Source of the DNA: Calditrichota bacterium
GTDB lineage: Bacteria; Zhuqueibacterota; Zhuqueibacteria; Zhuqueibacterales; Geothermadaptataceae
NCBI GenBank assembly: GCA_008501765.1
Contig: QQUE01000007.1
Coordinates: forward strand, 248,001-312,000
DNA: 64,000 bases
Reading direction: 5' to 3'
The translations under genes were made by a program, and so were the position numbers. Below are positions 43,726 to 52,319 of the stretch, piece after piece. The first letter of the stretch is position 1; every line of letters begins with the position of its first letter. Below the pieces are notes generated by a model that saw nothing but the letters and a program-made list of their open reading frames with translations, searched no databases and was not told the DNA's origin.

Positions 43726-43770
43726 AATTAACACAATTATCATAAAAACATTTATCTGGAGATTTAAACC

Positions 43771-44058
43771 ATGACACAAGAAGCCTTGGGAATGATAGAA
43801 ACACGTGGATTTGTTGGTGCCATCGAAGCTGCCGATGCAATGGTCAAAGCCGCACACGTAACACTTGTTGGAAAAGAGACAATCGGTGGGGGCCTGGTAA
43901 CGGTGATCGTACGTGGCGATGTTGGCGCAGTAAAAGCCGCCACTGACGCCGGGGCGGCCGCTGCAGAAAAAGTGGGTGAACTGGTTGCGATTCATGTTAT
44001 TCCACGTCCGCATGTTGATGTTGAAGCTGTATTGCTGGGCAAACCTGTCAAAAAATAA
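43771..44058 (+). CDS. BMC-H shell protein (hexamer)
   Basis: A 95-aa single BMC domain, [24 protein letters not shown] at the start (two stretches), with the hexamer edge Lys region [45 protein letters not shown] and the tail [16 protein letters not shown] in ETIGGGLV lines the central pore. It is the only BMC-H gene in the operon and would make most of the facets. GGAG precedes the ATG. Confidence 0.97.
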   Translation: MTQEALGMIETRGFVGAIEAADAMVKAAHVTLVGKETIGGGLVTVIVRGDVGAVKAATDAGAAAAEKVGELVAIHVIPRPHVDVEAVLLGKPVKK

Positions 44059-44073
44059 GAGGACAGGCCTGTT

Positions 44074-44847
44074 ATGAAAAATATTTACACCCTTAAAAAA
44101 GACATTCTTGCTGTCGGCCGCCGTGTTTATGAGCGGGGTTATGTTGCTTCAAATGACGGCAATATTAGCGCTAAAATCGATGAGAACAGGATATTGATAA
44201 CGCCAACCGGCGTCAGCAAGGGATTTATGGAAGCCGATGATCTTGTAATCATCGATTATAATGGCAAAGTATTGAACGGGGCAAAAAAGCCATCTTCAGA
44301 ATATTCAATGCATGTAAAAATGTATCAGGAACGAGCGGATGTGAACGGCGTATGCCACGCACATCCGCCCTATGCTACAGGTTTTGCAGTCGCCGGAATT
44401 CCGCTGGATCAATGTGTTTTACCGGAAGTTATTGTAGCATTGGGAGGAATACCAATTGCCGAATATGGTCTGCCCGGAACAGATAAACTCTTCGAACCAG
44501 TCTTGAAATATGTGCAGACCCATGACGCATTCCTCCTGGAAAACCATGGTGCGCTGACAATTGGCAAAGATGTACTCAATGCCTACCACAAAATGGAAAC
44601 AATGGAGCATTTTGCGCATATTCTTTTTGTATCCCGGATGCTTGGTAATGTCAACACTTTGAGTCGTGAACATGTTGGTGATCTTGTCGGCTTGCGAGAA
44701 AAGTTTGGTATCACGACAGGCGGTAGCTGTGCTATCGATTCAGATCCAAAAGATGATGGCCCAAGCAGTCCACTTAATAACCAAATTGATGAAGATGCAC
44801 TTGTCGAACAAATCACCAATTCCGTATTAAAACATTTAAAAACATAG
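44074..44847 (+). CDS. Class II aldolase, L-fuculose/rhamnulose-1-phosphate type
   Basis: A 257-aa aldolase/adducin-family enzyme. It shows SNDGNISAKIDENRILITPTGVSKG (phosphate site, about residues 27-51, two stretches), SSEYSMH, and zinc ligands in CHAHPPYATGFA (about 91-102) and LENHGALTIG (about 149). It would split a deoxyketose-1-phosphate to DHAP and L-lactaldehyde. About 40 residues are added beyond the usual 215-aa length: a hydrophilic linker and a terminal helix DALVEQITNSVLKHLKT that looks like an encapsulation peptide. Rhamnulose versus fuculose phosphate cannot be told from sequence; the adjacent RhaB-like kinase favours rhamnulose. Confidence 0.92.
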   Translation: MKNIYTLKKDILAVGRRVYERGYVASNDGNISAKIDENRILITPTGVSKGFMEADDLVIIDYNGKVLNGAKKPSSEYSMHVKMYQERADVNGVCHAHPPYATGFAVAGIPLDQCVLPEVIVALGGIPIAEYGLPGTDKLFEPVLKYVQTHDAFLLENHGALTIGKDVLNAYHKMETMEHFAHILFVSRMLGNVNTLSREHVGDLVGLREKFGITTGGSCAIDSDPKDDGPSSPLNNQIDEDALVEQITNSVLKHLKT

Positions 44848-44848
44848 C

Positions 44849-46042
44849 ATGAAAATCCTTGTTTGCAATGTCGGTTCCAGCAGTTTAAAAATGAAATTGC
44901 TTGATATGCGTACCGAGACAGTTCTGGCGAATTGTATAATTGAAAGAGTTGGACATGAAAACGCGGTGACTCGTATTTTTATTGGCACCAGGAAAGTCAT
45001 TAATAAGGAATCTTCGATTAAAAATTATTCTTCCGGGATAAAAACTGTTCTGGAATATTTACTCGATTCCCGATTTTCAATTATAAACAATCTGAATGAA
45101 ATTTCCGCAGTTGGATTTAAAACAGTTCAGGCAGGTGATAAAAACGGCACTGTTTTGGTCACGGATGAAATAATTCAGGCAATGGAAAACTTCACCGGGC
45201 TGGCCCCGGCACACAATCCCCCGTATTTACAAGCCATCGATGTATTCCGCAATTTATTGCCACAAATCCCGCTCGTTGGTGTTTTTGAGCCCGGCTTTCA
45301 CATAAATGCACCAACTTATGCAAAAGTATATGGCACTCCGATCGATTGGTTGGAAAATCATGGTGTGAAAAAATATGGTTATCACGGCGCTTCGCACCAG
45401 TATATTTGGGATAAAACACGTGAATTATTGAACCAGCCAAAGAAACACAAAATCATTTCCTGTCACCTGGGTGGCTCAACATCATTATGTGCGATTCACG
45501 ATGGAATTGCCATCGATACATCCATGGGATTTTCACCGCAATCCGGAATTATTCAAGGCACACGAATTGGCGATTTCGATCCCTACATCTTACCCTATAT
45601 TATGAAAAGAAAAGGATTAACCCTGGAAGAAGCGCTTGCAAACTGTTCAGAAAATGCCGGATTGGCAGGCTTGTCCGGGACATCCGGAGATATGCGTGAT
45701 ATCAACGCTGAAATTAAAAATGGGAGCAAGCGCGCAAAATTAGCACGAGAAAAATATATTTATGATATAAAACGCTATATCGGCGAATACCTGGTTTTGA
45801 TGCAAGGATTGGATGCACTTACGTTCACGGGTGGGATTGGGCTGAAGGATTCAGATTTACGCCAGACGATCACTGCAAGTCTCGCCTTTTTGGGATGTAA
45901 ATTGGATTTAAGCCAAAACAGAAATCACGATCAAAAAATATCAGCATCTGACTCGAAAATCTCTGTTTTTGTTTTAGAAACAAATGAAGAACTCATTGTT
46001 GCACGTGAGACACAAAAACTCTTGTTTGGGAAATCAGCATGA
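44849..46042 (+). CDS. Acetate-kinase-family enzyme, divergent (probable lactate/propionate-type kinase)
   Basis: A 397-aa ASKHA-fold kinase of the AckA family. Conserved are NVGSSSLK (residues 6-13), LAPAHNPP, KKYGYHGASH, SCHLGGSTSLCAI, GTRIGDFDP and TNEEL. Two usual active-site positions differ: the GHRVVHGG segment with substrate Arg reads GFKTVQAG (Lys), and FDTAFH with the catalytic Asp reads FEPGFH (Glu). This suggests a changed acyl substrate, consistent with lactyl-phosphate in this pathway. It makes ATP by substrate-level phosphorylation. It starts one base after the aldolase stop and overlaps the next gene by 4. Confidence 0.88.
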   Translation: MKILVCNVGSSSLKMKLLDMRTETVLANCIIERVGHENAVTRIFIGTRKVINKESSIKNYSSGIKTVLEYLLDSRFSIINNLNEISAVGFKTVQAGDKNGTVLVTDEIIQAMENFTGLAPAHNPPYLQAIDVFRNLLPQIPLVGVFEPGFHINAPTYAKVYGTPIDWLENHGVKKYGYHGASHQYIWDKTRELLNQPKKHKIISCHLGGSTSLCAIHDGIAIDTSMGFSPQSGIIQGTRIGDFDPYILPYIMKRKGLTLEEALANCSENAGLAGLSGTSGDMRDINAEIKNGSKRAKLAREKYIYDIKRYIGEYLVLMQGLDALTFTGGIGLKDSDLRQTITASLAFLGCKLDLSQNRNHDQKISASDSKISVFVLETNEELIVARETQKLLFGKSA

Positions 46043-46806
46043 AATCTCTTGAGCGACCAAGTCCAAAAGGCAAAAAAGTATCCCTTTTTGTGACTTGTCT
46101 CATCAATCGCATTTTCCCGGAAACCGGATTTTCTGTTGTAAAAATACTCGAGCACTGTGGAGTTGAAGTTGAATTTTTAACTCGGCAGACTTGTTGCGGC
46201 CAGCCGGCATACAATGGAGGCTACCACAAAGAAGCAAAGAGTGTGGCACGCGAGTTTTTAAAATTGTTTAAAGATGCTGAAGTAATCGTCACCCCATCCG
46301 GATCCTGTGCAGCCATGCTGCGTCACGAATATCTCAATTTGTTCGAAAAAGATTCCCGCTGGTCTCCCCTGGCACGACAAATTTCCCAGCGCACCTGGGA
46401 GCTGAGTGAATATCTTGTCGATGGACTCGGTGTCCAGGATTTAAATTCGGAACTTGCATCCCCCCAAAATTTTGCCATTCACGATAGTTGCCATGGTTTA
46501 CGATTGTTGAACCTGGGTTCGCAAGTGAGAAGCCTTATTTCCAATATTAAAAATGCAACCTTGGTGGATTTAATGGAAAGCGACCATTGCTGTGGGTTTG
46601 GTGGATTGTTCAGCATTAAAATGGCAGATGTGAGTGGTGCGATTCTCCGTAAAAAAATTGCATCGATTAATGAAACTGAAGCTGATACCATTCTCGTTGG
46701 CGATTCAAGTTGTTTAATGCACATAAACGGTGGACTTGAAAAACACGGTCTATCAAAACGAGTATGCCATTTTGCGGATGTATTAGCAGAAAGCTTGCCG
46801 GTTTAA
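46039..46806 (+). CDS. lutA: LutA/LldE-like (Fe-S)-binding lactate oxidation subunit
   Basis: A 255-aa protein with two CCG domains: TCCGQPAYNGGY (about residues 53-64) with the earlier CLINRIFPETG, and HDSCHGLRLL plus CCGFGGLFSIKM (about 180-195). This is the LutA/LldE pattern. With LutB and LutC it oxidises L-lactate to pyruvate. ATGA overlap with the kinase gene shows that it is part of the BMC operon, so lactate produced by the pathway can be taken on to pyruvate. Confidence 0.93.
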   Translation: MKSLERPSPKGKKVSLFVTCLINRIFPETGFSVVKILEHCGVEVEFLTRQTCCGQPAYNGGYHKEAKSVAREFLKLFKDAEVIVTPSGSCAAMLRHEYLNLFEKDSRWSPLARQISQRTWELSEYLVDGLGVQDLNSELASPQNFAIHDSCHGLRLLNLGSQVRSLISNIKNATLVDLMESDHCCGFGGLFSIKMADVSGAILRKKIASINETEADTILVGDSSCLMHINGGLEKHGLSKRVCHFADVLAESLPV

Positions 46807-46807
46807 A

Positions 46808-48244
46808 ATGAAGCTGCACGCACATAAATTTATCGATACCGCCCAAAAAGCTATCAACAATCCCAACTTACAGTCTGCGGTTGATATTGGGACTAAACTT
46901 GCATCGGACAAACGAGATAAATCCCTGTTTGCTGATGGAATCGAGCACGGTGAGAAAATGCGAGATCAGGCTGCGGCCATTAAAAAACGCTGTTTAAACC
47001 AGTTGCCCGGTCTCCTTGAAAAAGCGGAAGCCAATATGATCGCCAATGGCATTAAGGTTCTTTGGGCCAGCGAGGCGGCTGAAGCCAATGAGCAGGTTTT
47101 GGAAATTGCACGAAATCACCGGTGCTATTTGGCTGCCAAAAGCAAAAGTATGGCGACCGAAGAAACCGGGCTAAACGAATACTTGGAAAGCGCCGGGATT
47201 GAAGTCGTTGAAACCGATCTCGGAGAATTCATCGTCCAGCTCTGTGAAGAAACGCCAAGCCATATCGTCGTTCCAATTGTCCACAAAACAAAAGCCAGTA
47301 TTCGCGATACCCTCATAAAAAAAACCGGCATGCCCTATACAGACAGTACAGATGAAATGACTCGCTTTGCCAGGACTTATCTTCGTGAAAAATTTTTGCA
47401 GGCTGATCTGGGGATTTCCGGAGGGAACTTCATTATTGCGGAGACAGGCTCATTGGCATTGGTGACAAACGAAGGCAATGGCAGGATGGTAACCAGTTTG
47501 CCCAATGTGCATGTGGCGCTTGTTGGCATCGAAAAAATAATCGAAACCGTCGAAGATTACGCAACGCTGACACAAATTCTTCCTCGAAGCGCAACGGGTC
47601 AAAGTTTGACCACCTACACGCAAATGATCAATGGACCACGGCATCCGGAAGAAACAGATGGGCCAAAACATGTTTATGTCATTTTCCTTGATAATGGACG
47701 TAGTTCGATTTATACGAGCAAATTTGCCGATTCACTGCCATGTATTCGGTGTGGCGCTTGTTTAAATGCCTGCCCGGTGTATCAGGTAACAGGGGGGCAT
47801 GCTTACGGCTGGGTGTATCCGGGGCCAATTGGCTCAATTTTAACGCCATTATTTAATGGCTTACAAAACGCAAAAGTTTTGCCCGATGCGTGTAGTTTAT
47901 GCGGGAAATGCAAAGAAGTTTGCCCAGTAAAAATTGATCTTCCACGCATGCTTCTCGAATTACGACACGAGACCGTCGATAGAAAATTGAGCAATAAATT
48001 GTGGGATATAGGGATAAAACTATGGGCTGCAATAAACAAATCTCCCAAAATGTATCAGATTTCCGGGAGAATCGGAGCATCAATGTGCCGTGTCTGGCCT
48101 TTTCAAAATTATCCCTGGCCAATTAATCGATGGACAAAATACCGGTCGATCCCACAATTAAAAAATAAATCTTTTACTAATTTGTGGATGGAAAGACAAT
48201 TAAAGCAGGAAAAAAATGACAGACAGCCGTACAAAGATTCTTAA
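46808..48244 (+). CDS. lutB: LutB/LldF-like iron-sulfur lactate oxidation subunit
   Basis: A 478-aa protein. The LutB/LUD domain holds LGISGGNFIIAETGSLALVTNEGNGR (about residues 200-225, two stretches), LPNVHVALVGIEKI, and LPRSATGQ. Two 4Fe-4S motifs follow: CIRCGACLNACPVY (about 312-325) and CSLCGKCKEVCPVK (about 360-373). It carries electrons between LutA and LutC during lactate oxidation. It starts one base after lutA, and its end overlaps lutC by 29 bases. Confidence 0.95.
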   Translation: MKLHAHKFIDTAQKAINNPNLQSAVDIGTKLASDKRDKSLFADGIEHGEKMRDQAAAIKKRCLNQLPGLLEKAEANMIANGIKVLWASEAAEANEQVLEIARNHRCYLAAKSKSMATEETGLNEYLESAGIEVVETDLGEFIVQLCEETPSHIVVPIVHKTKASIRDTLIKKTGMPYTDSTDEMTRFARTYLREKFLQADLGISGGNFIIAETGSLALVTNEGNGRMVTSLPNVHVALVGIEKIIETVEDYATLTQILPRSATGQSLTTYTQMINGPRHPEETDGPKHVYVIFLDNGRSSIYTSKFADSLPCIRCGACLNACPVYQVTGGHAYGWVYPGPIGSILTPLFNGLQNAKVLPDACSLCGKCKEVCPVKIDLPRMLLELRHETVDRKLSNKLWDIGIKLWAAINKSPKMYQISGRIGASMCRVWPFQNYPWPINRWTKYRSIPQLKNKSFTNLWMERQLKQEKNDRQPYKDS

Positions 48245-48860
48245 TAAATTACGTTCGGCAGCAACGAACCAAAGTCAAGTTGAGCACAATATAAAACACG
48301 CAGCGATGGTGCCACCGGAATCTTTGGGAAATTCGCTCACCGATAAATTTATTACAGAAGCCAAAAAACTGTCCTGTATTGTTCATCTGATTTCAAGTGA
48401 AAGACATGCAAAAGAAACAATTTTAAGCATAATTGCCCCGGACGCCGAAGTTCTGGCATGGCAGGATGATCGATTGCCATTGAAAAATTTAAGAAAATTC
48501 TTGGCTGAGAATGGAGTTGTGGTGACCGCATCGGGGAATCCGCATGTCCGGGTAGGAGTTACCGGTGTTGATGCAGCGCTCGCAGCAACAGGGAGTCTTG
48601 CGTTCTGCAGCGAAACTGGAAAAGATCGCCTCACTTCCCTGCTGCCTGAAGTTCATATTGCGCTTGTCTGCAAGAATCAAATCATCCCGGATTTGGAAAG
48701 TTGGTTTGCCCAGAAAAAGAAATCCGGTTTAGAAAATATACGTAAATCTGGTAATATTGTATTTATTTCTGGACCGAGCCGCACTGCAGATATCGCCATG
48801 GAGCTTATTCTCGGAATGCACGGTCCACGGGAAGTGCATATTTTGTTGTTTGAATTTTGA
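48216..48860 (+). CDS. lutC: LutC/LldG-like lactate oxidation subunit
   Basis: A 214-aa LUD-domain protein. TGVDAALAATGSLAFCSETGKDRLTSLLPEVHIALV (about residues 108-143, several stretches) and ISGPSRTADIAMELILGMHGPREVHILLF are the LutC signatures. It completes the LutABC complex. It is the last gene of the BMC operon; it converges on pcm with only 5 bases between stops and no clear terminator. The overlap of 29 bases with lutB suggests translational coupling. Confidence 0.94.
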   Translation: MTDSRTKILNKLRSAATNQSQVEHNIKHAAMVPPESLGNSLTDKFITEAKKLSCIVHLISSERHAKETILSIIAPDAEVLAWQDDRLPLKNLRKFLAENGVVVTASGNPHVRVGVTGVDAALAATGSLAFCSETGKDRLTSLLPEVHIALVCKNQIIPDLESWFAQKKKSGLENIRKSGNIVFISGPSRTADIAMELILGMHGPREVHILLFEF

Positions 48861-48865
48861 ACAAT

Positions 48866-49537
48866 CTAACCTGTTATCGACTTTTCAAAATTTTGGCCGG
48901 TGATGGGGACAAATCGAACTCCGGGGCCGTTAAATATTTCGATACGGCTGCCACTGCGAACAACCATTTTTAACTGTTGATTGTTCTTGCCGATCGGGAT
49001 GACCAATTTGCCGTTGTTTTTCAGACGATTTATGAGGTTTCTGGGAATACTCTCAGCTGCGGCAGTAACGATGATGCGATCGTAGATGGTATCATCAACA
49101 AGGGTTTCGCAGGCGTCCCCACAGAGCAAATTTATATTTTTTAATTGCAAAATTTTTAATATTTGTCTTGCTTTTTCATGCAACTCGGGGATGATTTCTA
49201 CGCTCGTAACCGACCGCGCAAGCAAAGCTAAAACAGAGGTCTGGTACCCGGATCCGGTGCCTATTTCCAGCACAGAATGATGGTTTTCGAGGCTGAGCGT
49301 TTCAGTCATCAAAGCGACGATATACGGTTGGGAAATCGTCTGTTTGAAGCCAATCGGCAAAGGGCAGTCGTCATAGCTTTCTTCGCGCAACTTTGGGGGT
49401 ACAAATTTCTGACGCGGGATAATCGAAAGCGCTTTTATAACTCGCTTTGACTTAATACCGCGTCGAACTACCTGCTCTTCAACCATCTGTTGTCGTAATT
49501 TTCGATAATCGACATCAGATTGATTTTTTTTCGCCAT
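48866..49537 (-). CDS. pcm: Protein-L-isoaspartate O-methyltransferase
   Basis: A 223-aa SAM-dependent enzyme that repairs isoaspartyl residues in aged proteins. It has MVEEQVVRRGIKSKRVIKALSIIPRQKFVP at the N-terminus, PIGFKQTISQPYIVALMTE, the SAM loop EIGTGSGYQTSVLA (about residues 85-98), and DRIIVTAAAESIP and LVIPIG near the end. All are normal for Pcm type I. It starts at 49537 on the minus strand. Confidence 0.95.
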   Translation of the reverse strand: MAKKNQSDVDYRKLRQQMVEEQVVRRGIKSKRVIKALSIIPRQKFVPPKLREESYDDCPLPIGFKQTISQPYIVALMTETLSLENHHSVLEIGTGSGYQTSVLALLARSVTSVEIIPELHEKARQILKILQLKNINLLCGDACETLVDDTIYDRIIVTAAAESIPRNLINRLKNNGKLVIPIGKNNQQLKMVVRSGSRIEIFNGPGVRFVPITGQNFEKSITG

Positions 49538-49643
49538 TTTATCGCAGCTTTTCTTTTTGAATTTATTATTTCGCCATCATATCAGGCAAAATACATTTTT
49601 TCTACCGAGATAAATTTGAAAGAGTACGAATGCAAAACCGGCG

Positions 49644-50564
49644 TCACTCTTTATTCGTTGTTTCTATTGCTTGAATTGAGCGCACCAGAGTGTTTATTTT
49701 GCTCGCCCACTGGTTTAGATCAAAGTTCTGCGGGTCGTCATGTGCATCCGGAATCCCGGCATCAAGCGCACAGTGAAATGCTGGAATCATCCATTGTCCA
49801 CCGCGAATACTGGCTGCAATATAAACAAGGGCCAATCGTTCCAACTGGGCATCTGGAAATCCAGGTTTAGGGGCGATCGCATCATTTTTCGAGCCTCCTT
49901 TGGGATCTCTGCTTCTGGGCTGAATGAGCTCAATATGCAAGAACAATCCTCGTGCCTTCTTTTCAGGGACACTCATCTCGAATTTTGTTGCACGCCACGG
50001 CGTCTTAAAATCATGATTGGTGATGGATTCTCCAACCCGGTTTATGAATAGATGTGCATTTTTGTTAGCAGCCCATCTTTTTTGCAAATCATTCCATTTC
50101 CACGTTTTGTCATTAATATTGGCTGGGAACGGCTGATCCTCCTCAAATCGTTTATCTCCATAGTAAGGTGTGCTGGTATCATGTATGACCAAATATTTGG
50201 CATAATCGGTGTGCGTATTATTATGTGCCCGTGACAGTGGTTCCGAGATAGAGCCGCCAATGTCAGATTCGCTGATGTTGTTGTTTAGCAAATATTGCCT
50301 GAATTGAGACTTTTCTATGGAGACAGCCTGCCCGATTATCGCTTCGAGCGGTGGTGGTAATTCATCAAGTTGAACACCAAGATGTGCATACATTTTAACA
50401 GGGCGTAGCAAGCATTTCGCTTGATCCAAAGGAGAGCCCGTAAAACTTAATGACGACTCGTTAAACACACATGCTTTTTCTTGCGCCCGGGTAATTGTAT
50501 GCAAAGAAAACATACATAAAACCGCGATCAACCAGGCAACATAATTTAATGGAATTCTTTTCAT
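49644..50564 (-). CDS. Exported amidase-like protein (Amidase_2 type)
   Basis: A 306-aa exported protein. The ATG at 50564 is preferred because GGAAGGA stands before it and it starts a clean signal peptide (MKRIPLNYVAWLIAVLC...ITRA|QEK). The mature part has YLVIHDTSTPYYGD (a candidate metal His), AHLFINRVGESI, GLFLHIELIQPR and IPAFHCALDAGIPDAHDDPQNFDL, an arrangement reminiscent of zinc-dependent N-acetylmuramoyl-L-alanine amidases of the PGRP/Amidase_2 fold. The family assignment is moderate; catalytic activity is not proven. Confidence 0.6.
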   Translation of the reverse strand: MKRIPLNYVAWLIAVLCMFSLHTITRAQEKACVFNESSLSFTGSPLDQAKCLLRPVKMYAHLGVQLDELPPPLEAIIGQAVSIEKSQFRQYLLNNNISESDIGGSISEPLSRAHNNTHTDYAKYLVIHDTSTPYYGDKRFEEDQPFPANINDKTWKWNDLQKRWAANKNAHLFINRVGESITNHDFKTPWRATKFEMSVPEKKARGLFLHIELIQPRSRDPKGGSKNDAIAPKPGFPDAQLERLALVYIAASIRGGQWMIPAFHCALDAGIPDAHDDPQNFDLNQWASKINTLVRSIQAIETTNKE

Positions 50565-50660
50565 TACACGCCATCCTTCCAGGATTAATGAATAGTCCTT
50601 CAAATATTGAAATGAAATAAAAATTCGATATGCTTTAATCTAACCGGACTGGCACGCATT

Positions 50661-51599
50661 TTAAGCGGAGTTAAGGGCTCGAATATGAGCTTCTACGCTA
50701 TCGGCAAGGGCGGTTAATGCATAGCCACCTTCTAAAAATGAGACAACTCTGCCCTTTGCCGAACCGCCTGCCATTTCACAGACAAATTGAGTCATTTCAT
50801 AGAAATCGTGATCTTGCAAAGATAAATCGGCCAGAGGATCGTTAACATGGGCATCAAATCCCGCTGAAATCAAAACAAATTCAGGCTGATAGTAATTGAA
50901 ACTTTTTTCGATCTCCAATTTGAATTTGTCGAGATAATCTTCAGCAGAAGTCCCGGCTTGAATTGGTATATTTTTATTGGCACCAATTCCGGCTTCCACT
51001 CCCACCTCTTCAAGTTTGCCGGTTTGCGGATACAGCGGCCACTGATGAATGCTCAAGTAATAGACATGGGGATTATCGTAAAACACATTTTGCGTCCCAT
51101 TGCCGTGGTGTACATCCCAATCGATAATCATAACACGGTTTAATTCATATACTTGTAGGAGTTCCCTTGCTGCAATTGCGACATTATTAAATAAACAAAA
51201 TCCCATTGCTTTGTTGTGCTCAGCATGATGCCCCGGTGGGCGGACGATACAGAATGCGTTTTTAAATTTACCATTCATCACAGCACTTACAGCCTGCAGT
51301 CCTGCACCGGCAGCTAATGCTGCCGCTTCATAAGATTTCTCGCAAATCCAGGTATCGGCATCCAATTGTTTTAACCCACTTTGGCAAGCGCGTTCAATCT
51401 GATCCACATAGGCCGCAGAATGAATTCGACGCAACTCATCCTTTGTTGCGCGTCGGGTTATTTCTTGTAAATACGGGTGCCACATTTTTTGATACCGTAA
51501 ATGATGGACAATTTTTTCCAGGCGGGCCGGAGCTTCTGGATGTGAATCACCGGTGTCGTGTTCAACGAAAAGTTCATCAAAATATAATGCTGTATTCAT
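50661..51599 (-). CDS. Histone-deacetylase-family amidohydrolase
   Basis: A 312-aa protein of the arginase/HDAC fold. It has the substrate start YFDELFVEHDTGDSHPEAPARL, the catalytic His pair VRPPGHHAEHNKAMGFCLFNNVAIAA (about residues 115-140, two stretches), the zinc motif IDWDVHHGNGTQ (about 155-166), and SAGFDAHVNDPLADL (about 245-259) with another ligand Asp. Bacterial members deacetylate acetylpolyamines or acetyl-lysine (AcuC-type). The true substrate is unknown. It is followed by a small lipoprotein gene 16 bases upstream on the same strand. Confidence 0.92.
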   Translation of the reverse strand: MNTALYFDELFVEHDTGDSHPEAPARLEKIVHHLRYQKMWHPYLQEITRRATKDELRRIHSAAYVDQIERACQSGLKQLDADTWICEKSYEAAALAAGAGLQAVSAVMNGKFKNAFCIVRPPGHHAEHNKAMGFCLFNNVAIAARELLQVYELNRVMIIDWDVHHGNGTQNVFYDNPHVYYLSIHQWPLYPQTGKLEEVGVEAGIGANKNIPIQAGTSAEDYLDKFKLEIEKSFNYYQPEFVLISAGFDAHVNDPLADLSLQDHDFYEMTQFVCEMAGGSAKGRVVSFLEGGYALTALADSVEAHIRALNSA

Positions 51600-51615
51600 C
51601 TATTGTATCTAATTT

Positions 51616-52029
51616 TTAATTACTAAAAAGATAGTGCAATTCTAAAGTTTCTTTACGCCCGAAGAGGAAAACTTTGTATTCACCGCGGGATTTTAGAGTA
51701 ATAACCACAGAAGTTTGAAAGGGAATGAGTACCTGTATCACAGAAGATTTGGTATTAGAAACAACATATGGCGTGAGGAATATATTTCTACCTTCAACGA
51801 CTATATCGATTTCATCGAGTTTAAAGGCAGGACTTGGAAGTTGGCCTTTTATGATAATCTTTATTTCGTTCTCAACAGCATGCTCGTGGTCAATTTCAAT
51901 TGAATTCACATAAGCCTTTTGCATGTATTTATCCATTGGTATTTCAGATTTTTCTTCCTTTAATTGTTTTTGTTGCGCCGAACAGGCAGTTAAAATCAAA
52001 AAAAACAAAATACCAAGCGAATTTAGCAT
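51616..52029 (-). CDS. Small lipoprotein, unknown function
   Basis: A 137-aa protein with a lipoprotein signal: hydrophobic MLNSLGILFFLILTAC, Cys at residue 16. The ATG at 52029 is chosen because CTGGAG precedes it with 9-base spacing and an upstream in-frame start would place that site too close. The mature part is a predicted beta-rich domain (IKIIIKGQLPSPAFKLDEIDIV, VIQVLIPFQTSVVITL). No family was recognised. It is probably co-transcribed with the HDAC-family gene downstream. Confidence 0.7.
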   Translation of the reverse strand: MLNSLGILFFLILTACSAQQKQLKEEKSEIPMDKYMQKAYVNSIEIDHEHAVENEIKIIIKGQLPSPAFKLDEIDIVVEGRNIFLTPYVVSNTKSSVIQVLIPFQTSVVITLKSRGEYKVFLFGRKETLELHYLFSN

Positions 52030-52175
52030 GCAATTCATCTCCAGGGGCAACAATTGAGAAAAAAGCGTTTGTTAATAGTAAAACGAATGTTAAAGAAAGG
52101 CAAGAGAAATATTAGTGGCCAAAATCATTAATCAACGTGAGTTCGATGTAAGCTGTAACATTCTTTACTAAGCAT

Positions 52176-52257
52176 AATTATAATAGAGCGAAGGCGTCTC
52201 GCCGAGCGTTTCGTGCGTTATCCTCGGCGGGACGCCTTCGGACTATATCCTATAATT
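52176..52257. repeat. Long imperfect hairpin repeat (REP/MITE-like)
   Basis: CGAAGGCGTC-TCGCCGAG (52189-52206) pairs with CTCGGCGG-GACGCCTTCG (52223-52240) with a single wobble in 18 positions, flanked by AATTATA/TATAATT (52176-52182, 52251-52257). The GC-rich stem stands out in AT-rich intergenic DNA (52054-52319). There is no coding sequence and no T-run on either side that would make a normal terminator. Confidence 0.8.
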
Positions 52258-52319
52258 AATTCGTTTTGTCCCAATTCTTCTTATATCGAACACACGTTAA
52301 ATAAAATTTCGAGTGTATT

